Source: an uncultured Eubacteriales bacterium (GTDB lineage: Bacteria > Bacillota > Clostridia > Oscillospirales > CAG-272). Taken from it: a stretch of 15,100 bases of DNA. The notes below the pieces were generated by a model. That model had not been told where the DNA came from. It saw only the letters and a list, made by a program, of their open reading frames with translations, and searched no databases. The DNA lies in the NCBI GenBank assembly GCA_934526185.1, contig CAKTAA010000053.1, positions 1 through 15,100 on the forward strand. The letters run 5' to 3'. Shown in pieces: positions 7,773-13,630 of the stretch; position 1 is the stretch's first letter, and every line of letters starts with the position of its first letter. A program made the translations under genes and the position numbers.

Positions 7773-9146
7773 TTGAATATTCATCATACAATTGCGGCTG
7801 TTTCTACGCCTTACGGTCGGGGCGGAATCGCTGTTATCCGAATTACCGGAGAGGAAGCGCTGGAAATAGCGGGAAAACTTTTTCGACCGGCAAACGGTGG
7901 GGAGCTTTTCGGTGTTGAGGCCAATCATACGGTCTGGGGACATATATATTATCAGGAAGAACAGATTGACGACGGTGTGGCTGCCGTCTGGCGGGCGCCG
8001 CATTCCTATACCGGAGAAGATACCGTTGAAATTTCCTGTCACGGAGGCGTTTACCTGACGCAAAAGGTTTTGGAGTCGGCTTTTATATGCGGTGCTGTAC
8101 CGGCAGAGGGCGGTGAATTTACGCGCCGTGCTTTTGTAAATGGAAAGATAGGTCTTGCACAGGCGGAAGCGGTAATGGATCTAATAGATGCAGAAACTTT
8201 CGAGCAGGTTCGTTTGGCAAACTCAGGAGTGCGCGGCATCTTGTCAGATAAAGTCCGGGAGCTTTATGAGGAAATTGAGCATGCTGTCTCCAGTATTTAT
8301 GCCTATATGGATTATCCTGACGAAGATTTGACGGTTTTTACGGTACAAGAGCTTACAGCGATCCTACAGAAGGAAGAGCGGGAGCTGGCTGCCCTTTGTA
8401 AATCTTATCAGCAGGGAAGAACAGTTCGAGAGGGAATCCGAACAGCGCTTATCGGAAAACCGAACACTGGAAAATCATCGCTTCTGAATGCACTTTCCGG
8501 AAAGGATCGTGCCATTGTTACGGAGATTGCAGGAACTACCCGCGATGTTATCGAGGAAACGGTAAATGCAGGCAGGCTGCTGTTGAGAATTGCAGATACC
8601 GCTGGTATTCGCTCTTCCGACGATCCTATAGAGGCTATCGGCGTGCAGCGCTCTTTGGAGGAGCTCGAAAAGGCGGAACTTGTCCTCGCAGTTTTTGATA
8701 TCCTTGCGTTTGACGACGAGGACAGGGATCTGTGCGAAAGACTGAAAACGTACAGCGGACCGATTATTGCAGTTTTCAACAAAAAAGATCTCGGAGAGGC
8801 AGATTTACCGGAAACCGATGTATCGTTTACCTCGTCTGTGCGAATATCTGCGAAAACCGGTGAGGGAATAGAAGAGCTGAAGCAGACGCTGGAAGCACTT
8901 TTCTTGTCGGGACAAATATCTTATGATACGCAGGCAATGGTGACCAATGCCAGGCAATATGCTGCTGTTTGCGCGGCGCGTCAGCACATACGAGATGCGC
9001 TGCATGCTTTGGAGGCGGGATATTCCCAGGATATAGCCGGATTGGATATGGAGCAGGCGCTGACGGCGCTCGGCGAGCTGGACGGCAGAGAAGTGTCGGA
9101 AGAAATCGTAGACAGCATATTTCACCGGTTTTGTGTAGGAAAGTAA
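7773..9146 (+). CDS. mnmE: tRNA modification GTPase MnmE
   Basis: With MnmG, MnmE installs the 5-carboxymethylaminomethyl group on wobble uridines of certain tRNAs. From TTG 7773 the protein has 457 residues, the family norm. The N-terminal formyl-tetrahydrofolate-binding domain shows TIAAVSTPYGRGGIAVIRI, GEDTVEISCHGG and GEFTRRAFVNGKIGLAQAEA. The inserted G domain has GKPNTGKS (228-235), GTTRD (254-258), DTAG (275-278), NKKD (336-339) and SAK (359-361). The helical C terminus ends FCVGK with catalytic Cys454. All key residues are present, so it should be active. Its usual neighbours (rnpA, yidC, jag before; mnmG after) are absent here; mnmG must lie elsewhere. No firm terminator follows. Confidence 0.98.
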   Translation: MNIHHTIAAVSTPYGRGGIAVIRITGEEALEIAGKLFRPANGGELFGVEANHTVWGHIYYQEEQIDDGVAAVWRAPHSYTGEDTVEISCHGGVYLTQKVLESAFICGAVPAEGGEFTRRAFVNGKIGLAQAEAVMDLIDAETFEQVRLANSGVRGILSDKVRELYEEIEHAVSSIYAYMDYPDEDLTVFTVQELTAILQKEERELAALCKSYQQGRTVREGIRTALIGKPNTGKSSLLNALSGKDRAIVTEIAGTTRDVIEETVNAGRLLLRIADTAGIRSSDDPIEAIGVQRSLEELEKAELVLAVFDILAFDDEDRDLCERLKTYSGPIIAVFNKKDLGEADLPETDVSFTSSVRISAKTGEGIEELKQTLEALFLSGQISYDTQAMVTNARQYAAVCAARQHIRDALHALEAGYSQDIAGLDMEQALTALGELDGREVSEEIVDSIFHRFCVGK

Positions 9147-9284
9147 CAGATATACATTAAAATATAGATTTTTTGTATTTGCTTTACGGGCTTCACCGAA
9201 CGGTAAAGAAGTTTGCAGATATATCATGGTTCCAATATTGATGATATTATAGAGTCAGATGTTCATAATTCTGTGGTACCGATA

Positions 9285-9304
9285 AAACCGGTTTATTTAA
9301 CCGG
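9285..9304. promoter_or_regulatory. Palindromes in the leader of the beta-helix gene (possible LacI-family operator)
   Basis: AAACCGGTTT (9285-9294) is a perfect palindrome with the central CG and A/T-flanked halves typical of LacI-family operators. It overlaps a second inverted repeat, CCGGTT-TATTT-AACCGG (9288-9304). They lie about 85-100 bp before the ATG of a predicted sugar-acting enzyme, where a carbohydrate repressor would act. No regulator gene is in the window, and no clear promoter could be placed beside them. Confidence 0.4.
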
Positions 9305-9387
9305 AAGTATGGAAAGATATTACACCCATAAAAGGCGTAATAGGGATAGAATCAGAAAAAAATGTTGATAAAAGGAGAAGCACGGCT

Positions 9388-10992
9388 ATGGCAGAGAACG
9401 CAAACCAAAATATGGTCTCATTGACACAGTTTCCCGGCACAGTCCATGAGAAATTGACGGCAGTATCCGCGTATTGCCGCGAGCACTGCGGTACAACGGT
9501 GTTGATTCCGGCAGGCCGGTATACGTTAGAGGATACGCGCGCAAGGGAAGTGATGGAAGAGGTTTTTGCGGGTGTATACGGCACCAATCCTGAGCCGGTC
9601 ATGTTTCGGCCGGAATTTCAGTTCTCAACAGGACTGGATCTGCGCGGATGCAGAGATGTCACCATTTTAGCCTATGGCGCAATACTGATGATAAACGGCT
9701 TTATGGAGCCTGTCGGAATCCGAGATTCCGAGCGTATTACCATTCGGGGGCTGACCATAGATCATGTGCGCAAACCTTTTTCAGAAGGCGTTATAGCGGA
9801 TGCCACTCAGGAGTGGATAGATGTTCTTTTCCCATCCGAGTATCCTATGAAAGCATCGGCGCCGGCACCGCGCGTTTTCTCGTATGACGAGGAAGAGGGA
9901 CGCTTTGCCTGGATCTCAATTGACAGTAGCAGTGCCGAGGAAATCGAACCGCAGAAAATGCGATACCGCGGAAGCGGCGGGAAAGAATTGATCGGCAGAA
10001 AGGTTTATTTCACTCACACTTTCCATTCGCGCCCGGGCATACTCATCAGTCACAGCAGAGAGATAAAGCTGAGGGATGTGACCATAAACAGCCAGCCTGG
10101 AATGGGGATCGTCGGATTTAAGAGCAGGGATATCGACATCCGCCGCCTGCATGTAGTGCCTTCAGAAGGGCTGCATATGTCAACCAATACCGACGCTACG
10201 CACTTCGCATCCTGCAGCGGAAAGATATGCGTAGAGGACAGTACCTTTTCCGGACACGGTGATGATGCCATTAATGTACATAATTATTATTACAGCATTA
10301 GCCAAGTGCAGGGAAATGTCTGCACGCTTACAGTGGAAGCACCGACGTGGACACACTCCCAAGAGCCGGATATACCGGAGGCAGGATATGTACTTGCTCT
10401 TGTCGATAAAGCTACCATGCGTCCAGAACAGACGTATATCATAAAAGAAAGCGTACAACAGGGAAAAGCTGCGGCAGTTCGGCTTGATCATGAGCTGCCG
10501 GAGGATACAACGAAATATCTGCTTGCCAATTTGACGGACTTACCGGTGCTTTCATTCCGAAACAATTATGTACACAATCATCTTGCACGCGCGGTATTGA
10601 TTAAGACGCACGAGGCTTTGGTGGAAAACTGTCTGTTCGAATGTAGTATGGGTACAGCTATTCATGTCGCGGCTGAAAGCTGGTGGCATGAGGGAATTCC
10701 GTCAAAAAATGTTGTGATTCGTGGCAACACCTTCCTGCGGTGCAGCGCCGAATGGCGTGCGGGCGCGGTACTTGTCAATGTTGATTCACCGAATCCGACT
10801 GCCCCTGACCTGCATGATACAATTGTTATTGAAGACAATACGGTGGTAAACAGTCGTGCCGCTGTCGCTTTTTCCATAGCCAACGTTCATCATGTTAAAT
10901 TAATGGGGAACCGTTTTGAAGGGTTTGAAAAACCATATGAAATTATATATTGCGGGCAGGTTGAGCTTTCAGACGAAAAGAAAAAGGTATAA
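9388..10992 (+). CDS. Right-handed parallel beta-helix protein, GH110-like (putative glycosidase)
   Basis: 534 residues. ATG 9388 has AAGGAG (9372-9377) 10 nt upstream. The N-terminal part has a typical beta-helix opening: VLIPAGRYTLED (38-49), then rungs such as GLDLRGCRDVTILAYGAILM and ITIRGLTIDH. The core holds SREIKLRDVTINSQPGMGI and, at ~266-298, STNTDATHF, GKICVEDSTFSGHGDDAINVH, a layout I recognise from GH110 alpha-1,3-galactosidases and relatives, where Asp residues of the DATHF and GDDAxNVH segments line the active site (here D269, D292, D293). More rungs follow (LVENCLFECS, VVIRGNTFLRC, IVIEDNTVVNS). There is no signal peptide or membrane segment, so it should act inside the cell on imported oligosaccharide, unlike the secreted SLH protein upstream. 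It stands alone downstream of mnmE with possible operators in its leader. The enzymatic class is inference; other beta-helix hydrolases, lyases or epimerases are possible. Confidence 0.85.
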   Translation: MAENANQNMVSLTQFPGTVHEKLTAVSAYCREHCGTTVLIPAGRYTLEDTRAREVMEEVFAGVYGTNPEPVMFRPEFQFSTGLDLRGCRDVTILAYGAILMINGFMEPVGIRDSERITIRGLTIDHVRKPFSEGVIADATQEWIDVLFPSEYPMKASAPAPRVFSYDEEEGRFAWISIDSSSAEEIEPQKMRYRGSGGKELIGRKVYFTHTFHSRPGILISHSREIKLRDVTINSQPGMGIVGFKSRDIDIRRLHVVPSEGLHMSTNTDATHFASCSGKICVEDSTFSGHGDDAINVHNYYYSISQVQGNVCTLTVEAPTWTHSQEPDIPEAGYVLALVDKATMRPEQTYIIKESVQQGKAAAVRLDHELPEDTTKYLLANLTDLPVLSFRNNYVHNHLARAVLIKTHEALVENCLFECSMGTAIHVAAESWWHEGIPSKNVVIRGNTFLRCSAEWRAGAVLVNVDSPNPTAPDLHDTIVIEDNTVVNSRAAVAFSIANVHHVKLMGNRFEGFEKPYEIIYCGQVELSDEKKKV

Positions 10993-11527
10993 TGTTATTT
11001 ATATAAATGCATGTGCTACTGATAGACCTCCTCCTTCCCTTAAGAAATTACGGGGCGCATAGCCGCGGACACTCCTCCCGCTTTCAACGATGCTATATTA
11101 GTTTGCAGCGTAAGACGGAAAGGCATTCTTGAAGTTATTTTATAACAATAAGCGGCGCCGTTGTTGATGGATTTGAGGTGACCTTTTGTTATAAGCAATC
11201 GCTGCGGATGCTTGTACGGAGGAAATTTTTAACTCAAACATTGCACACAGTGTCAAAAGACGGGAAATAATCTAAGGTGTTTGTGAACTGACCATGGAAT
11301 TGATGTCATAACGATTCAAATCTAAGCGGCAGAAACACTTTTACCTTGGGCTTTGAATGTGAGGATTCTGCAACCTAATCGGATTGATGAATTCCTTTTA
11401 TACGTTTTAGCCCTTTTGACGATGAAAAGGATATTTTTCGGCTAATTTATTTAAATGCTCCCACTCCGTCATGTGCTCAAAATCCATTCTGCACAGAATA
11501 AGTCGGAGAGCGCGGTTGATACACCAA
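10993..11527. other. Convergent intergenic region with no intact gene
   Basis: It separates the beta-helix gene (plus) from the DUF6512 gene (minus). I found no strong hairpin with a T run for either. On the minus strand near 11040-11020 there is GGGAAGGAGGAGG, a strong ribosome-binding-site-like run followed only by a tiny frame (ATG and four codons), so it may be the relic of a gene start. An inverted repeat AACAA/TTGTT around GGCGCC lies near 11146-11166. The minus-strand fragment at 11407-11524 is listed separately. Confidence 0.45.
11407..11524 (-). pseudogene. Short orphan coding fragment downstream of the DUF6512 gene
   Basis: Just past the DUF6512 stop, in a different frame, the minus strand reads INRALRLILCRMDFEHM then TEWEHLNKLAEKYPFHRQKG before TAA at 11409-11407. 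The residue mix is that of a real soluble helical protein C terminus, but there is no good start: the first ATG would give only 26 residues and has no ribosome binding site. I take it as the surviving 3' end of a gene whose front was lost, or less likely a small protein translated by coupling. The family is not recognised. Confidence 0.3.
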
Positions 11528-12058
11528 CTACTTATTTAATCCATACAGCATTGTCGTCGGGTCTTGGAAAAGAGGGATTTGGGGCTGTATAAATGTGAAT
11601 ATTACAAAAGCCAAGGCAATTAGGCAAAGAACAATTCGTGCAAGAGCAGAAGACGGGCAATGAGTATTTTCATGCTTGAAAGTCTGGGTTTCCCAAATAA
11701 ACGTTGTGGCAGCCGCTATGAAAAAAATGGCGATATTAATCAAATCCGGAGATTTTCCGAAAACTCCGTTATAGGTGTAAAATAGTACGGGTATTAAGAT
11801 CAGCCCAAACACGGTTCCTTTCAGCTTGATACACCAAAAGTTTTCGTATTCTTTTTTAAAGAATCTACTTTCAATGAAAGCAAATGCGAACATAGGAAAG
11901 AATAATAGCTTCATATGTTCCCAAGTTGACTCATTAACAGCAGAAAACGGTGCAACAACTGTGCTTTCCGTCCAGTCATAAAGAAAATGAAGCATAGTCC
12001 CTGCGAATGAAGTAACTGCAAATCCAACAAATTGCCAAAGAGTTATAGAACTTTTCAT
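11528..12058 (-). CDS. DUF6512 family integral membrane protein
   Basis: 176 residues with five predicted membrane segments at about 7-25, 49-65, 80-98, 105-123 and 140-158. The family hallmark is FSAVNESTWEHMKLLFFPM (38-56), preceded by GTMLHFLYDWT and followed by NFWCIKLKG, LIPVLFYTYNG and NIAIFFIAAAT; I recognise this pattern as DUF6512, whose function is unknown. The charged NESTWEHMK stretch between segments one and two is the most conserved part and may form a binding site. ATG 12058-12056 follows AGGATGAAATT, the same start context as the SLH gene at 389. The length fits the family, so it appears intact. It has no operon partner: an orphan fragment lies downstream and non-coding sequence upstream. 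Confidence 0.85.
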   Translation of the reverse strand: MKSSITLWQFVGFAVTSFAGTMLHFLYDWTESTVVAPFSAVNESTWEHMKLLFFPMFAFAFIESRFFKKEYENFWCIKLKGTVFGLILIPVLFYTYNGVFGKSPDLINIAIFFIAAATTFIWETQTFKHENTHCPSSALARIVLCLIALAFVIFTFIQPQIPLFQDPTTMLYGLNK

Positions 12059-12298
12059 AATTTCATCCTACCATAAATAGTATTTATAAAAATTATATTT
12101 GAATTCAATGAAATTTATTCAAAAATTAGTCTGCTTAAAACAAAGAGAGGTGTAACTACGCGATAAATCAAATGAATCTGACAAAGGTAGCCGCTGGCTT
12201 TCATAAATTTTGTAAAATATCAGTTTCCGGTAAAATATGCGGAACTTTTATGCTGCACCGCATCCATCAAATTCTGCTGACCTCCTGTTGTTTATCAT

Positions 12299-12327
12299 TT
12301 TGAATCTACAAATTGATTCACTATAAT
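12299..12327 (+). promoter_or_regulatory. Candidate promoter just before a hairpin
   Basis: TTTGAA (12299-12304), a 17-bp spacer and TATAAT (12322-12327); alternatively TTGAAT with 16 bp. The -10 box is perfect and the -35 moderate. The start near 12334 would lie only about 10 nt before the hairpin at 12343. Confidence 0.4.
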
Positions 12328-12342
12328 AAAAACCAGACAGCC

Positions 12343-12375
12343 GGAACACGCACATGCAAGAAGCGTGTTCCTTTT
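12343..12375 (+). terminator. Terminator-like hairpin
   Basis: GGAACACGC (12343-12351) pairs perfectly with GCGTGTTCC (12363-12371) around an 11-base loop, followed by TTTT. No plus-strand gene ends here, so it either attenuates the promoter just upstream or ends a very short transcript. Confidence 0.5.
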
Positions 12376-12575
12376 CATACCGCATAGCAAAGTCGATTTT
12401 AATACGGAAAAGTGTCTGAAAATCAAATGAATAATTAAAATATAGAACTCCGATTTCGAACTTGGAAAGGAGACCACCGCTGATGAAAGTTGTGGAATGG
12501 AATATTTTTTCTTAAAGGTGCTTTTCCATATTTTCCAATAGAAAAGTTTATATCTTTCGGAATCGATAAATTTGA

Positions 12576-12875
12576 ATGTTCATACAATTAGGGAAAGCAG
12601 ATAAGGAGAAAACTCAAAAAAAGTATTTAAGGTGGCAGACACAAAAAAGTAGAGTGAAATCTTATTTTGTGGAATTACAAAATAAAATAGCATTATTTGA
12701 ACAGTTAGGCAACATATATCACAGAGAAAATGGATATTTAATCTCGGATTTACGATTACCAGGCGAAGCAGAGCAGCAGTTAAAGGCGGGAAACGCTCTT
12801 AAATGGATAGGCAGAATGAATGAAAAACAAGCAATGGCAAGGGAAATTGCAAATACCGGACGGATTTACACCTAA
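12576..12875 (+). pseudogene. TnpV-like transposon protein relic with internal deletion
   Basis: TnpV is a small protein of about 110-125 residues carried by Tn4451-type and related Firmicutes transposons; its role is unclear. This frame holds its two ends joined. LFEQLGNIYHRENGYLISDL and RLPGEAEQ match the family start (LFEQxGGTYxxxxGYLIPDLxLP), and QLKAGNALKWIGRMNEKQAM then AREIANTGRIYT match the family end (LKAENQMEWVxRMNNIRNRAxEIVNxxLIYT). The middle, with the conserved WGQRHxRYLKEH and TSGKLNxYLADID segments of roughly 60-70 residues, is missing, and the frame continues across the junction. Codons before about 12669 (GTG) look unrelated and Lys-rich; GTG 12669 may be the original start. 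I expect no function. It marks past mobile-element activity; no recombinase or transposon ends were found nearby. Confidence 0.68.
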
Positions 12876-13011
12876 TCGATTTATATACTGACAGTTGATA
12901 GTGTTGATAGCGATAAATTCATACCCACCTTTTATGGTTTTAACCTGCTTTGAATAGGCGTTTTGATACTTAATAGCAATATTGGCAAACAAATAACTTT
13001 ATATAAAACCG

Positions 13012-13047
13012 ATAGCCGCAGACTGAAATTGGTCTGCGGCTATTTTT
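13012..13047. terminator. Strong, probably bidirectional terminator
   Basis: ATAGCCGCAGAC (13012-13023) pairs perfectly with GTCTGCGGCTAT (13032-13043) around an 8-base loop. Five T follow on the plus strand; on the minus strand TTTT follows two bases past the stem. The TAG stop of the minus-strand gene (13042-13040) lies inside the stem, so the hairpin mainly serves that gene. Confidence 0.88.
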
Positions 13048-13630
13048 CTAACATTAATAAATAATTTTTTTCTTCATCAAAATTATAAGTATAAATGGAA
13101 CCAATCATTAACACAGATGGACCTTCTGCACCACAATATGGACATTCGTGTTCATCATTAAGAAATATTTCTCTAACGGATACGAGCAGCTTTGCAGATT
13201 GCATAATGGTATTTTTCTTACTGATTAAACCTGCTGTACCAACGGCACCTCCTACACCTGCAACGACACCAAGTCCAAGTATGGCACCGCCGCCGACAAT
13301 TGCGGCTGTACCGCCTGCCATTCCTAATCCGCCTATTGCAACCGCTCCACCGCCAAGGTATGCCAAGCAAGCGCTGGTCAGGGCTGCACCGCTGAGTCCT
13401 GCAAAATTTGAGCCAACCAAAGCAACAGCGATAGTAGGTGCAAATACTTCTGCTGCTGCAATAACAACAATTGCAATACCTGCGGTAACGGTTACCGATG
13501 TTAATACAGTTTTTAGAACTTCATTTAACTCACGCAGTACTTTATCATAACATTTCCGAAGTCTGTTTATATAGCCTTTTGTGTAATAATCACCGCAGAA
13601 AATTAAATCAAGATAGCTGTCACCAACACC
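13040..13630 (-). CDS. C-terminal fragment of a frameshifted glycine-rich membrane protein
   Basis: 196 codons from GGT 13630-13628 to TAG 13042-13040, with no good start: the first in-frame ATG (13420) falls inside a hydrophobic stretch. This frame continues the upstream fragment, which runs into a stop only 9 codons after the A5 run at 13635-13631. It begins GVGDSYLDLIFCGDYYTKGY, passes a charged helix (YDKVLRELNEVLKTV), then has about 90 hydrophobic residues very rich in Gly and Ala (LGGGAVAIGGLGMAGG, GGGAILGLGVVAGVGG) resembling a glycine-zipper membrane hairpin. A soluble tail follows with one CPYC pair. Ala/Gly hairpins of this kind occur in membrane-inserting proteins, including some effectors; function here is unknown. 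Terminated by the hairpin at 13012-13047. Confidence 0.7.
   Translation of the reverse strand, partial: GVGDSYLDLIFCGDYYTKGYINRLRKCYDKVLRELNEVLKTVLTSVTVTAGIAIVVIAAAEVFAPTIAVALVGSNFAGLSGAALTSACLAYLGGGAVAIGGLGMAGGTAAIVGGGAILGLGVVAGVGGAVGTAGLISKKNTIMQSAKLLVSVREIFLNDEHECPYCGAEGPSVLMIGSIYTYNFDEEKNYLLMLEK

Larger units (their letters stand above)
12059..12575. other. Intergenic region with an isolated promoter-hairpin unit, otherwise no gene
   Basis: AT-rich sequence between the DUF6512 gene (minus) and the TnpV relic (plus). Besides the promoter-like boxes and hairpin listed separately, GGAAAGGAG (12464-12472) precedes ATG 12483-12485, but that frame (MKVVEWNIFS) stops after 10 codons, followed in another frame by the protein-like PYFPIEKFISFGIDKFECSY. 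This may be the broken front of another gene; I cannot name it. Confidence 0.4.

Noticed and set aside
9213..9368. Plus-strand 51-codon TTG frame beginning LQIYHGSN, recalling the start of DUF3990-type proteins
   Set aside because: The likeness ends after YHGSN, the rest is basic low-information sequence, the ribosome binding site is poor, and it overlaps the palindromic leader of the beta-helix gene.
12295..12477. Minus-strand 60-codon frame containing a lipoprotein-like LACACSGC
   Set aside because: The motif comes from the perfect hairpin at 12343-12371 read in reverse; no ribosome binding site.
12780..12992. Minus-strand frame starting TTG with LFANIAIKYQNAYSKQ and KTIKGGYEFIAINT
   Set aside because: The first part looks protein-like but then runs antisense through the TnpV relic. 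It has no ribosome binding site. It might be another relic, but the support is too thin to list.
13095..13550. Plus-strand 151-codon frame rich in Pro, Thr and Ala
   Set aside because: It is the antisense of the Gly/Ala-rich membrane stretch of the minus-strand protein; Gly/Ala codons read backwards give Pro/Ala/Ser/Thr. No ribosome binding site.
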